Below are positions 41,398-49,752 of a stretch of DNA of 64,000 bases, in pieces (position 1 is the first letter of the stretch; every line of letters begins with the position of its first letter). This stretch comes from an uncultured Acetatifactor sp. (lineage in GTDB: Bacteria; Bacillota; Clostridia; Lachnospirales; Lachnospiraceae), in NCBI GenBank assembly GCA_944383825.1, contig CALWRA010000004.1, positions 1 through 64,000 of the forward strand. The letters run 5' to 3'. Both the position numbers and the translations under genes were made by a program. A model generated the notes under the pieces. The model was not told the origin of the DNA. It searched no databases and saw only the letters and a list, made by a program, of their open reading frames with translations.

Positions 41398-42969
41398 ATG
41401 GGAGCAATCGCTTATCTCTACCGAAGGATCTTTGCAAACAGGGTTAAAGTAGCGTTGAGAAAGCCTGTTACGTATTTTTACATTGTGTTTATTCTGCTGT
41501 ATGCGGTTATGATTCCCTTTTCCATCAACGTGCTTTTGGAAAAATACAGAATGAACTCTCCGGAGGGAATGGCGGCTGTTTTGACTGCTTTTGCCTTCTG
41601 GGTGATTCCCGGCAATCTGGTTGCCTATGCCAAAAGGAAAGGGCTGATTTACCGAAAGAGCGATATTCATTTTCTTTTCGTGTCCCCCATAAGCCCAAAA
41701 AAAATTCTGCTATACGCCCACATCAGAAATCTGCTGATCCAGACAGTGCTGAATATGGTGATAGCCATTTTGGGCGGGATTTTATTTCATGTAGAGTGGT
41801 GGAGAGTGGGAATATACTTCCTTTTTTCCATTATTGTGGAAAATCTTCTTGAGGGAGGTATCATGCTTTTACTGTACGGCACGGAGAGGCTTACGCAGTA
41901 CGGAAGAAGCCTTGTGGTAAAAGGAGCCTATGCCCTTGTGGGAATCCTTTTTCTGATAGGAATTTATACTTATATTACACAGGGGCTCAGCCTGCAGAGT
42001 ATTATGGGCTTTCTTCACAGTGATATGGTTCAGATGGTTCCTGTAGTGGGGTGGTATATTGCGGTGTTGCATTTGATATTTGTAGGCCCCACGGCGGTAA
42101 ACCTGGCGGGCACGGCGGCTTATGCGCTTCTTCTCATTCTGGTTATGACGCTGGCGCTGCGTATGCGCTGCACCGGGGCTTATTATGAGGATGCCATAAA
42201 ATTTGCCGACGATTATGAGGAAATTCTTGTAAACCGTAGAGAGGGAAGAATTGATAAAAGATTAGGAAAAAAACAGAAATTTAAAAAAGCTGACGTCAAG
42301 TATAAAGGAAGCGGCACAAAAGCTATTTTTTACAGGCAGCTTCTGGAATACCGAAAAAACCGTTATTTCATATTTGACTTCAATATGGGAGCGGCGCTGG
42401 TGGCCGGAGCGGGGATTGCATACCTATGTGCTGTGGAGGAGGGTATGGGTGATCTTACGCCCTTTATCATTCCGGGCGTAACGGCTTATGTGATTTTTAT
42501 TTTTACCACCTTGAGCGGCAAATGGTCCAAGGAGATTTCCTCTCCATACACATACCTGATACCTGATACCGCTTTCAGGAAGCTGTGGTATGCTACAGCC
42601 ATGCAGCATATTCAGGCGCTGGTCAGCGGTATTCTGATTACCCTGCCCGGGGCTGTTGTAATGAGAATGTCTCCGTTGACGGCGGTTTTGTGCGTGGCGT
42701 TTTATGTGATTCTGAATGCCAACAAGCTCTATGCGCTGGCGGTGGCGGAGGCAGTGACGGGAAATGTGCTGGGCAGAGTGGGAAAGCAGCTCTTTCAGCT
42801 TTTTATACAGGGAATTGTAATTGGATTTGCTTTTCTAGGAGCCCTTGTGGGCGTACTTGTAGGCGGCCTGAATCTGGCATACATTTTGATGAATGTATTT
42901 CTGTTGCTTGCCACCCTGTTGTTTATGCTTGCTGCGGCTTTGAATTTTTATAAAATGGAGACGGCCTGA
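41398..42969 (+). CDS. ABC exporter membrane subunit (putative ABC exporter family)
   Basis: 523 residues with about twelve hydrophobic helices. It has LRKPVTYFYIVFILLYAVMI at the N-terminus, SPISPKKILLYAHIRNLL and a central basic cytosolic loop (GRIDKRLGKKQKFKKADVKYK) before a second membrane half with MGAALVAGAGIAYL and PFIIPGVTAYVIFIF. This fits the clostridial 'putative ABC exporter' group (PF16962) that pairs with a CcmA-like ATPase. Substrate unknown. The true start is ATG 41398; the ORF opens earlier inside the ATPase gene. Confidence 0.8.
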   Translation: MGAIAYLYRRIFANRVKVALRKPVTYFYIVFILLYAVMIPFSINVLLEKYRMNSPEGMAAVLTAFAFWVIPGNLVAYAKRKGLIYRKSDIHFLFVSPISPKKILLYAHIRNLLIQTVLNMVIAILGGILFHVEWWRVGIYFLFSIIVENLLEGGIMLLLYGTERLTQYGRSLVVKGAYALVGILFLIGIYTYITQGLSLQSIMGFLHSDMVQMVPVVGWYIAVLHLIFVGPTAVNLAGTAAYALLLILVMTLALRMRCTGAYYEDAIKFADDYEEILVNRREGRIDKRLGKKQKFKKADVKYKGSGTKAIFYRQLLEYRKNRYFIFDFNMGAALVAGAGIAYLCAVEEGMGDLTPFIIPGVTAYVIFIFTTLSGKWSKEISSPYTYLIPDTAFRKLWYATAMQHIQALVSGILITLPGAVVMRMSPLTAVLCVAFYVILNANKLYALAVAEAVTGNVLGRVGKQLFQLFIQGIVIGFAFLGALVGVLVGGLNLAYILMNVFLLLATLLFMLAAALNFYKMETA

Positions 42970-43033
42970 AGTATTGAGAAGGCGGATAGAGGGCGGCGTT
43001 TCTCGCATATACGGAAATGAAGCGTCTGGAGGA

Positions 43034-43594
43034 TTAAAAAATCCCCAGATGCTCAAAAAGAATCTGAAATCCCATAAAGATCAATATGACGCCTCCGGCC
43101 AATTCTGCCTTTGATTTATATTTCACTCCAAATACATTCCCCACTTTTACCCCCAGGGTGGAAAGAACAAAAGTGATGACGCCTATAAAGGCAATAGCAG
43201 GAATGATTTCCACCTGCAGGAACGCGAAGGTTACGCCTACGGCAAGAGCGTCGATGCTTGTAGCCACAGCCAGAAGAAGCATGGACTTTATGTCCAGGGA
43301 GGCATTTGCACATTCCTCCTGCTTAGACAGAGCCTCCCTGATCATGGAACCGCCGATCAGAAGCAGCAGGGCGAATGCAATCCAGTGATCGAAGGCTGTG
43401 ATATACTGCTCAAACTGGCTGCCCAGCAGGTAGCCCACGAAAGGCATCAGCGCCTGAAAACCTCCGAACCACAGTCCTACAATTCCCGCTTTTTTGAAGG
43501 ACACCTTCTGCATGGCCAGTCCCTTGCATATGGATACTGCAAAGGCGTCCATGGCCAGTCCAATCGCAATGATAAAAAGACTCAGTAAACTCAT
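43034..43594 (-). CDS. mntP: Manganese efflux pump MntP
   Basis: 186 residues with six membrane helices in two DUF204 repeats: [20 protein letters not shown] and [20 protein letters not shown], each carrying the conserved Asp-Ala motif needed for Mn(II) export. The ATG at 43594 has AAGGAGAG upstream; the ORF extension upstream lies in the riboswitch leader. The leader contains a manganese-type aptamer and an intrinsic terminator (43649-43791), consistent with the metal specificity. Confidence 0.95.
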   Translation of the reverse strand: MSLLSLFIIAIGLAMDAFAVSICKGLAMQKVSFKKAGIVGLWFGGFQALMPFVGYLLGSQFEQYITAFDHWIAFALLLLIGGSMIREALSKQEECANASLDIKSMLLLAVATSIDALAVGVTFAFLQVEIIPAIAFIGVITFVLSTLGVKVGNVFGVKYKSKAELAGGVILIFMGFQILFEHLGIF

Positions 43595-43648
43595 AACGCT
43601 CTCCTTGGTTGAAATATTTGAAAATATGTATAATTCGAAAAGAACAGA

Positions 43649-43695
43649 TAAAAAACTCATGGACAATACACGCCTTAAGCGCCTTGTCCATGAGT
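43649..43695 (-). terminator. Riboswitch expression platform: terminator in the mntP leader
   Basis: On the minus strand, actcatggacaa (43684-43695) pairs perfectly with ttgtccatgagt (43655-43666), then TTTTTT. The first bases of the left arm (ctcat) are also the 3' strand of the aptamer P1 helix, so aptamer folding would prevent termination. Confidence 0.8.
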
Positions 43696-43793
43696 CTCAT
43701 TATCGCAATAGGATTGCTTCGGTAATACCAGATGAAAAACATCATTATGTTGATACTACCACAGCCGAGGCTGTCAACTACTCCCTCACAGTT
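43689..43793 (-). ncRNA. yybP-ykoY (manganese) riboswitch aptamer
   Basis: Minus-strand leader of mntP. Visible elements: GAGGGAGTAG near the 5' end, a hairpin with GACAGCC/GGCTGT, a second helix with GATG/CATC, CCGAAGCAATCC with TTGCG hairpin, and GAGACTC at the 3' end closing P1 with the 5' GTGAG. The order and the conserved GGGAGUAG and GAGAC blocks fit the yybP-ykoY class, which senses Mn(II). A terminator overlapping P1 follows directly, as in known ON switches upstream of mntP. Confidence 0.75.
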
Positions 43794-43815
43794 GTTTGTA
43801 CTTTTCGGTTTTTAC

Positions 43816-43844
43816 ATCATACCCTAAATGATATTTTTTGTCAA
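43816..43844 (-). promoter_or_regulatory. Promoter of the mntP riboswitch transcript
   Basis: Minus strand TTGACA (43839-43844), 17 bases, TATGAT (43816-43821), about 25 bases before the aptamer. Confidence 0.8.
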
Positions 43845-43905
43845 GAAGGATCGGGGCATTCTTTTATAAATCAGAGATCCACAGTGGAAAACGATTAGAA
43901 ACGGA

Positions 43906-43935
43906 GAAACGGCATAGCTAAAGCTGCGCCGTTTC
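43906..43935 (-). terminator. Hairpin after the cold-shock gene
   Basis: gaaacggc / gccgtttc outer stem with an inner agct stem; minus-strand tail tccgtttct. Probable terminator of the csp transcript. Confidence 0.55.
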
Positions 43936-43992
43936 CCGAAAACAATCTTATGATGTTTAATGAGGGCCGGCTGAAAACCGGTTCCTTTTCAT

Positions 43993-44208
43993 TCAGGCTA
44001 CTACCGTAACGTTGGTAGCGCGAACCTTGCTGGTGTTCTGAGGATCGCATTCGGTATCAAAGGTAACCTTCTGGCCTTCTTCCAGGGACTTGAAGCCCTC
44101 TGCGTTGATAGCGGAGAAGTGTACAAACACTTCCTCTCCGGTGGCGTCGTTGGTAATAAAACCGTAGCCTTTCTGTGCGTTAAACCATTTAACTGTACCG
44201 TTATTCAT
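43993..44208 (-). CDS. Cold-shock protein (CspA family)
   Basis: 71-residue single-stranded nucleic acid chaperone. RNP1 KGYGFITND and RNP2 VFVHFSAI are intact, and it begins [14 protein letters not shown]. The start follows AGGAGGTACCAAG. It has a 155-base leader with a stem-loop plus T-run terminator-like structure (44277-44337), in line with post-transcriptional control of cold-shock genes. The class is certain; which Csp paralogue (CspA, B, C, D) it corresponds to is not. Confidence 0.96.
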   Translation of the reverse strand: MNNGTVKWFNAQKGYGFITNDATGEEVFVHFSAINAEGFKSLEEGQKVTFDTECDPQNTSKVRATNVTVVA

Positions 44209-44276
44209 CTTGGTACCTCCTTTAATTGTATAGGGTCTAGCCCGTTTTTGTATTTGGTGATTCTAAAACGTAGGAC

Positions 44277-44337
44277 AAAAAAATCACATATTTTTGTAAA
44301 CCATCATCAAAGTAGCAATGACTTACAAAAATATGTG
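44277..44337 (-). terminator. Terminator-like hairpin in the cold-shock gene leader
   Basis: A perfect 15-bp inverted repeat, CACATATTTTTGTAA (44285-44299) and TTACAAAAATATGTG (44323-44337), with a 23-base loop. On the minus strand it is followed by TTTTTTT (44277-44283). It lies between the promoter and the csp start, so it is a candidate attenuator. Confidence 0.6.
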
Positions 44338-44369
44338 AGTTCAATGACTTTCATTTAGAATACAGCTAG

Positions 44370-44399
44370 AGTATACCATTTCCCCTTGTAAAATGTCAA
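44370..44399 (-). promoter_or_regulatory. Promoter of the cold-shock gene
   Basis: Minus strand TTGACA (44394-44399), 18 bases, TATACT (44370-44375). Confidence 0.75.
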
Positions 44400-44581
44400 T
44401 CATTATTTTATGCAAAAAAACTGCCGGGCAAACAAGGGAAACACGCCTGGGAGACGACGTCTCATGAATAATTTACATTTTTTTGCAGAGAGTATAGAGT
44501 GAAGGAAATCACCGGGCCGGATGATCTCGCCGAGTGACTACGGAAAGGAAATACCTGCATTGGCAGGCTGAGGAAAACAGG

Positions 44582-45301
44582 ATGTATATTACGGTAAGTG
44601 TTTTTGCAATTGTATCTATTACTACAGTGTCATTGATGACAGGTTTCTGGGTGGGAAGAAGCCTCCGCTGGAAGATGGTGGAAAGTCAGGAGGAAGCAGT
44701 GGCAGGCCCGGAAGAAGCGGCGGGGGCTGTCAGGCTTTTTTCTGGAGAGGTTTCTTTGGAAAATACGGAAGAGACAGAGGATACCAGGAGCAGAGAGCCT
44801 CAAACTCGCTTCCGCTTTCAGGAACGCAGACGTAAAAGCGGAGAAAAGATCATTCCAAAGGGATGGGCCATTGGAAGTCCCTGCGCCGGAGATGTGAATT
44901 TTTTTTACGAGGGAAGCCGTCAGGGCGCAGTTATAGAGACGGACAAAGGGCTGGTATACGCTCCTGCGTCTGGGAAAATTACAAAGCTTTATCCTATGGG
45001 AAATGCTTTTCTGCTTCGCACAGACTTTGGAACAGAGCTTCTGATTAAGGCCGGAAGCCACAGAGATGATATGCTCAGCAGGTATTACAGACCCCGGATT
45101 GTTCAGAATGAGATTGTGAATAAGGGAAAGCTGCTTTTGGAATTCGATCTGGAAAAGCTCAAGGCTGAGGGTGTGGATGCCGGAGTATCCATCAGTGTGG
45201 AGGCCGCTGAGGAGGGCCGGGATGTGTTGGTCACTGGACAGAAGCATGTCCGCGTGGGTGAAGAGCTTTTATGGGTAAGGGAGAAAAATTCTCTTGCATA
45301 A
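44582..45301 (+). CDS. Membrane-anchored EIIA(Glc)-like protein lacking the phosphorylation histidines
   Basis: About 239 residues. One N-terminal helix (MYITVSVFAIVSITTVSLMTGF), an acidic linker, then a domain of the PTS_EIIA_1 (glucose EIIA) pattern: GLVYAPASGKITKLYPMGNA, FLLRTDFGTELLIKAGSH, NKGKLLLEFDLEKLKAEGVD and a final GEELLWV. In true EIIA the two catalytic histidines lie at HAxGI and LIHxGxDT; here these read NAFLL and LIKAGSH, so both are lost. Phosphotransfer is therefore unlikely and a structural or ligand-binding role is more plausible. A GTG start at 44534 is possible, but ATG 44582 has GAGGA at good distance. Confidence 0.65.
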   Translation: MYITVSVFAIVSITTVSLMTGFWVGRSLRWKMVESQEEAVAGPEEAAGAVRLFSGEVSLENTEETEDTRSREPQTRFRFQERRRKSGEKIIPKGWAIGSPCAGDVNFFYEGSRQGAVIETDKGLVYAPASGKITKLYPMGNAFLLRTDFGTELLIKAGSHRDDMLSRYYRPRIVQNEIVNKGKLLLEFDLEKLKAEGVDAGVSISVEAAEEGRDVLVTGQKHVRVGEELLWVREKNSLA

Positions 45302-45474
45302 TGTCGTGAAAAGCCTTTATTTTTCGGCAAAAGCGCGAGAAGGCCATTGACGGCGGTGCGCCTGTGAACGGAAATATGCTGGAAAGAAATACTGCTTCCA
45401 GGGGGCCGGCGCAAAAGGCATAAAGCCATGTGCGCCAGCCTGTGTCATTGTAAGGCCAGAAGGGCTGCTTCAGA
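45302..45474. repeat. Intergenic region with a large imperfect palindrome
   Basis: Between convergent genes; no gene seen. At about 45405-45445 GGCGCA...TGCGCC flanks ggcataaagcc, forming a nested stem-loop of about 38 bases. It may serve as a bidirectional terminator, though no T run is present. Confidence 0.4.
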
Positions 45475-45993
45475 TCATTCCACTATGATATAGGAGCCTT
45501 TTTTCTCTGTCTGTCCCGGGAGTGCAGCTGCGGGATACCCCAGGGCAGCCGCACCGAAAACATCATGTTCTGTGGGGATGCCCAGCCCATTCAGTACACT
45601 TCGTACAGCCGGCTCATCGCAGATGCCCCAGAGCTGGTTGATCCACACGGAACCGATTCCAAGGCTGTGGGCAGCAAGAAAGATGTTTTCCAGAGCACAG
45701 GCGTTGTCCTCCCTGGCAAAAGGACTTTCCTTTTCGTTGGAGGCAAGGATCAGAACGGCGGGACGGTACATATCATAATTTTCGCGGCCCAGCACGGTTC
45801 CTGCCACAGCCGCAAGCTCTTGAATTTTACTGCGGCGGGTTATGGCGGTAAACTGCCAGGTCTGACGGTTCATTGCGCTGGGAGCATAGACCGCGGCTTT
45901 CAGGATTCGGACAAGATCTTCCTTTGAGATGGTCTGATCCGTAAAGGAACGGCAACTTCTTCTGGTAAAAATGTTTTCCAAAACCGGATTCAT
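45475..45993 (-). CDS. Nitroreductase family protein
   Basis: 172-residue FMN-dependent oxidoreductase of the nitroreductase fold: MNPVLENIFTRRSCRSFTDQ at the N-terminus (FMN-phosphate contacts RRSxRxF), APSAMNRQTWQF, and GIGSVWINQL and ALGYPAA at the C-terminus. These enzymes reduce nitro groups, quinones or flavins using NAD(P)H; substrate unknown. The start has AAGGAGGTATTTTT. Monocistronic by position. The IS3-type fragment follows on the same strand upstream of it. Confidence 0.9.
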   Translation of the reverse strand: MNPVLENIFTRRSCRSFTDQTISKEDLVRILKAAVYAPSAMNRQTWQFTAITRRSKIQELAAVAGTVLGRENYDMYRPAVLILASNEKESPFAREDNACALENIFLAAHSLGIGSVWINQLWGICDEPAVRSVLNGLGIPTEHDVFGAAALGYPAAALPGQTEKKGSYIIVE

Positions 45994-46056
45994 AAAAATA
46001 CCTCCTTAAGAAATCTGTGGTTTATTTTTTTATCATAGCTCTTTTTTCTGTAAATA

Positions 46057-46842
46057 TCAATCAATGGCAAAGAGCGCCGTAAAGTACATTGATTTTCTCC
46101 ATGGAGAATTGAGTTTTTCGGAAAATGGGTGTGCCATATGAAGAATGGTTGATGCTGAAGGGGAGAAATCCCGCAAAGGTTCTTCTACCCTCATCTGCTC
46201 TGTATCGCAGCGGTCATAGAGAAGCTCTGTCTTCATCCGGGCCCACATGCTCTCACAGCGTGCATTATCATGACAGCGGCCACCGGCACTGTTCATGCTT
46301 TGGTGGATATGGGAATCTTGGATAGCCTTCCGGTAGATCTCGCTGGGATACTGTGTTCCACGATCACTATGTATAGTAGCACCTTCCAGAGCTGGATAAG
46401 CATTCAGAGCATTCTTCAATGTATGGACACATAGGTCCGCTTTCATGTTTGTCTCCATGGCCAGTCCAGGGACGCTAAGATCAAAGCAGTCAAAAATCGC
46501 CGATACATATAGCTTTCCATCAGATGTCTTAATCTCCGTCATATCCGTGATACTCTTTTTTAACGGTGCATCCGAATAGAATTCCCGCTTTAACAGGTCA
46601 TCCGATTTCATGGCTTCCCGATCGGCTTTTGTAATCCCGTTTGGCTTCCTTTTGGGCCGAAGGCTGAGTCCGATCTGTTCCATGATCCGATACACGGTAC
46701 GCTCGCTGGGAATAGGGACTCCCTCCGGCTGCTTCAACAGCAATGCCTGATACATACGGATACGACCATAAGTATCGTTGCATTCATCTTCGCTGACGAT
46801 TTCTTTCATGGCATCCGCCAGAGTCTGGTACTTAAAAATCAA
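46057..46842 (-). pseudogene. IS3-family transposase OrfB fragment (A)
   Basis: Reads as the middle and C-terminal part of an IS3-family DDE transposase: HTH-like start region, RPKRKPNGITKADREAMKSD, the first Asp in ITDMTEIK, second Asp in IHSDRGTQYPSE and Glu in ARCESMWARMKTEL. The N-terminus is missing (frame opens at a TTG without a site, 46842), and after RVEE the usual family C-terminus is replaced by unrelated sequence, so both ends are damaged and it is not functional. It points left; the IS3 fragment next to it points right. Confidence 0.75.
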
Positions 46843-46861
46843 ACGAGTTTTTGGTTAATAA

Positions 46862-46879
46862 ATCATTTTATAAAATGAT
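46862..46879. repeat. 18-bp perfect palindrome between the IS3 fragments
   Basis: atcatttta-taaaatgat. Lies in the gap between fragment A and the left end of fragment B. Confidence 0.5.
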
Positions 46880-46954
46880 GTTAGTATATAAGTGTGGACA
46901 TAAAAAGTTGAACAATCTATACTACCGGATGAAAGAGTAAGGGAGATGTTCAGT

Positions 46955-47233
46955 ATGGCGAAAAACCAAAAATCTTATACTCCGGAATTCAATCAGCAGA
47001 TTATAGATCTGTACAATGCCGAAGGAACCTCGTATCCACAACTGGAACGTGAATATGGCGTAAAACGAAGTACTATCAGCGGATGGGTAAAACAGCTTTC
47101 CCCAATCAAAGTATCTGAGGACGAAAGTGCTACCCTCAAGGAGTTTAGGGCTCTCGGGAAAGAAATCCAGCGCCTTAAGATTGAGAATGAAATATTAAAA
47201 AAATCGACCGCCATATTCGCAAAAGAACAATAG
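46955..47233 (+). CDS. IS3-family transposase OrfA
   Basis: 92 residues: N-terminal HTH (SYTPEFNQQIIDLYNAEGTS and REYGVKRSTISGWVKQ) and a leucine-zipper region (LGKEIQRLKIENEILKKSTA) typical of IS3 OrfA. ATG 46955 is preferred to 46946 because AAGGGAG is then spaced correctly. An A7 run (near 47196-47204, ttaaaaaaatcg) offers a -1 frameshift into OrfB. OrfA itself appears intact. Confidence 0.85.
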   Translation: MAKNQKSYTPEFNQQIIDLYNAEGTSYPQLEREYGVKRSTISGWVKQLSPIKVSEDESATLKEFRALGKEIQRLKIENEILKKSTAIFAKEQ

Positions 47234-47424
47234 ACGAAAGTGTCTCATTTATCCAGAATCATTTGGACCGTTATACCGTATCCCAGCTTTGCAGTACTTT
47301 GAACTTTCCCGGAAGTACCTATTGCAAAGCTCTGGTTCGTGTACCCTTAAACCGGCACCTGGAGTATGAAGAATTCAGCCAAAAGGTAAGAAAGGTCTAC
47401 GAAATGTGGTCATCTGCAAAATGA
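47224..47424 (+). pseudogene. IS3 OrfB N-terminal fragment (B)
   Basis: In the -1 frame relative to OrfA the sequence continues as VSFIQNHLDRYTVSQLCSTL, the N-terminal helix-turn-helix of IS3 OrfB, then FSQKVRKVYE, after which the match ends and a stop follows at 47422-47424. No DDE catalytic domain. Confidence 0.75.
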
Positions 47425-47509
47425 AGCACTGATTGCTTGCGGCGGAAAAATCTGCTATACTTGGGGTAGCAAATAAATCGAAAAATCGGAATTTGCGGAG
47501 GCCAATCAA

Positions 47510-48040
47510 ATGGATTTTCCAGAGGAAATAGCACAAGAACTATACCATGCGGTAAAAACGATTTTGACAGATTTGTTCCGTAACAGAGAACATTATTATT
47601 ATATTACATTGACCTCAGATGGTGGGGGCCATACTCCCTGTATCTCGGCATGGTCTTATGAAGCTCTGCGTAGGAGTAGTGATGTTGAAGAAGAACGGGA
47701 AAAAAATAAATGGTCTTATGCTGATTCGCCATATTGCTGTTGGAAACAGGAAGAATTTCACAAGGTTGAAGCGTTACTGTTGTCCAGGAAGAATATATGG
47801 GACTTGGATTCGGAGGCTTTTGAAACTGAAGTTAATTTAAGGTTTGAAGCTATGGAGGCAGCTATGAAACGCTTAGACCAGGAGGGGATATTTCAGTTAA
47901 ATCAAGAAAGAAGCGAAGTTGTTGTATTAGTAGAAGTCATGCCCCCCGATTATACAAATACAGAACGGGCTTATAGAATGAATCATGCTAATTCCCAAAT
48001 TTTCGTCGAATGGTTAGAAGAAGCGGCAGAAATTGAATGA
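47510..48040 (+). CDS. DUF4303-family protein, possible orphan immunity protein
   Basis: 176 residues. Pattern YYYITLTSDGGGHTPCISAW, SYEALRR, KWSYADSPYCCW and a C-terminal FVEWLEEAAE resemble DUF4303, a family frequent among immunity proteins of bacterial polymorphic toxin systems. No signal peptide or membrane helix. ATG follows GCGGAGG with spacing about 8. It stands between IS fragments with no toxin gene beside it. AT-rich compared with neighbouring housekeeping genes. Family by pattern; role by analogy. Confidence 0.65.
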   Translation: MDFPEEIAQELYHAVKTILTDLFRNREHYYYITLTSDGGGHTPCISAWSYEALRRSSDVEEEREKNKWSYADSPYCCWKQEEFHKVEALLLSRKNIWDLDSEAFETEVNLRFEAMEAAMKRLDQEGIFQLNQERSEVVVLVEVMPPDYTNTERAYRMNHANSQIFVEWLEEAAEIE

Positions 48041-48130
48041 GATTGATATGCTCATGCGGTAAAGTTGCCAACTTCCCATTTATGGGGGAGTTGAGCAGAG
48101 CGGGAAAATGGAATTGGCAGGAGTCAAGTG

Positions 48131-48517
48131 ATGAAGTGGATTGACGGAAGTGAAATTAATATGAAACAATTTACAGGGGAAACACTTTCCGAAAAGCTTG
48201 TAACTGAACTTCGTTATTATGATTATGACCAATATTTGACATGGGCGGATTTTCTTCAAGCGGCAGCTTTCTTAATTGAATTTGATACAGAGCTATCTAT
48301 AAATGGGATCTTTGGCTTTCTTGAAAATTCTATCGGGCATTATGCCCTTAATATTATTCAAGCATGTGAGATTATATCTTTTGATGATAATCATGAAATG
48401 GCTGAAGAAGTGGAGGAACAAATTTCAAGACTTAGTGAACAGCTATATCTATACGGTGACTTTGATATATGGCCGTTACTTTTCAAATATTTAGATAAAC
48501 AGATAGAAGAACTATAA
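48131..48517 (+). CDS. Small acidic protein, DMP19/DUF4375-like, possible immunity protein
   Basis: 128 residues, mostly helical and acidic: WADFLQAAAFLIEFDTELSI, NGIFGFLENSIGHYALNIIQ (resembling the NGGFxQYFxN core of DMP19/DUF4375 proteins), then a helical C-terminus. ATG 48131 follows CAGGAG at about 8 bases. It lies 90 bases after the DUF4303 gene, in the same island. DMP19-like proteins occur as immunity proteins beside toxins; none is present here. Assignment uncertain. Confidence 0.5.
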   Translation: MKWIDGSEINMKQFTGETLSEKLVTELRYYDYDQYLTWADFLQAAAFLIEFDTELSINGIFGFLENSIGHYALNIIQACEIISFDDNHEMAEEVEEQISRLSEQLYLYGDFDIWPLLFKYLDKQIEEL

Positions 48518-48699
48518 CAATTCTCATTTATCGAGCAGATAAAAACATGGGCGGCGGGGTAGGCGCAGACTATCCCCGCCGCCCTGTCTGTTACCGTTCC
48601 ATGTCCTGCGCTCTGCGGGGCTGTCGTTCCCGCTGTTCCTTCCGCAAGATACTGTAAACGCTCTTTCGGATTTGGGCCGTGTCAAGAATTTTTCGCAAA

Positions 48700-49095
48700 T
48701 TGGTTTGCGGGCTGCGGGATGAACGAAGTCAGCCAATAATGAGGCATCCTCAACAACAACCTCCAGGTGCTTCATGTTCATGTACTTCTTGTTGCTCCAT
48801 TGGGTGCCGGCCACATGGCGTGGCCGGGCACAAACCAGCATGAGGGGCAGAACTTCTCTCCGGGAAACTTCCCACCACACGGGTGCGGCGGCGGATCTCC
48901 CGGTTCAGTCTCTCAATGACATTGTTGGTACGGATGCGAGTCCAGTGTTCGCTGGGAAAATCGCAGTAGGTAAGCGTCTCCTCAATGCCATCTTCCACCT
49001 TCTTAGCGGCCTGCTTCAGCATATGGAACGGAGTTCCTCCACCACAGCTTTCGCCTTTTCTCTGGCAGCTCTTTTGCTCTCCTGAGCATGGATCC
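48700..49095 (-). pseudogene. IS256-family transposase fragment
   Basis: Minus-strand C-terminal region of an IS256 transposase: REKAKAVVEELRS (about 49060), EETLTYCDFPSEHWTRIRT then NNVIERLNREIRRRTRVVGS, and, after a frameshift near 48865, LMLVCARPRHVAGTQW and NKKYMNMKHLE. At least two frame changes and one stop, and the N-terminal half is missing, so it is a decayed copy. Confidence 0.8.
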
Positions 49096-49184
49096 CCTTG
49101 GGATACCGCCCCACCTTGCAAAGGGCGGTTATGCCAATCCTCGATGTGGACACAACTTTATTCTACCTTATCGGGGATGCTGTT

Positions 49185-49730
49185 GCAAAAGGCTTTACCG
49201 GCCGGAAGGGGAACGTATTCAATGTGCTTACCATCCGGCACATTTTAGAGAATCCCAAATATAAAGGCTGGTACTGTGCCAACAAAAGTCAGACAGTAGA
49301 CTGCCGCAGCAAGCGGAAGATCTTCCTGAACGAGAGCGAGTGGGTCATGTATCTGGACCCAGCCATTCCGGCCATCGTATCCGGAGAGCTGTGAGATCGG
49401 GCTAATGCTCTCTACAAGCGGCGCAGCGCCCAAATGATGTCCCGCCAGAGGGCTGCCTGTTCCGCGCCTCAGATGCGGACGGCCGAACTGGATCCGATCA
49501 TGGTGCAGATTTTCAATCAACTGGCCCAGGATAAATCAGTGATTATGGACGCCGTGATAAAGGTCATCCAGGCTGTTCCCAATGAGCACGACTACCATCA
49601 GGATGTCAAGCGTGTGAAGAAGGAAGATTTAGACATCTGTTTGAAATTCTGCGACCCCTATGGAGTCGTTTTTGACCGGGAAAATTCCTCCTTCTGCTTC
49701 ACCCGTCTAATATTATTACAAGTAAAATGA
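49185..49730 (+). pseudogene. Serine recombinase fragment with in-frame stop and deletion
   Basis: Plus strand reads KGNVFNVLTIRHILENPKYK then GWYCANKSQTVDCRSKRK and ESEWVMY, the recombinase domain of a large serine recombinase. TGA at 49392-49394 stands where the family has Trp (EELWDRANALYKRR), and the frame continues past it (DRANALYKRRSAQMM). The zinc-ribbon segment is shortened to RAACSAPQMRTAELDP, then a coiled-coil tail. It differs from the recombinase at the window start and is dead. Confidence 0.75.
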
Positions 49731-49752
49731 TAGAAGAAATTTCCAAAAAGTA

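Larger units (their letters stand above)
46893..47424 (+). mobile_element. Truncated IS3-family element (B)
   Basis: Starts at TGTGGACATAAAAAGTTGAAC, which looks like an IS3-type terminal repeat. It contains a complete OrfA and the first part of OrfB in the -1 frame, then ends abruptly at about 47403 in unrelated DNA. No right end is present. Confidence 0.65.

Noticed and set aside
43494-43898. 134-codon plus-strand frame
   Set aside because: Lies antisense to the mntP start and riboswitch leader, which explain the sequence.
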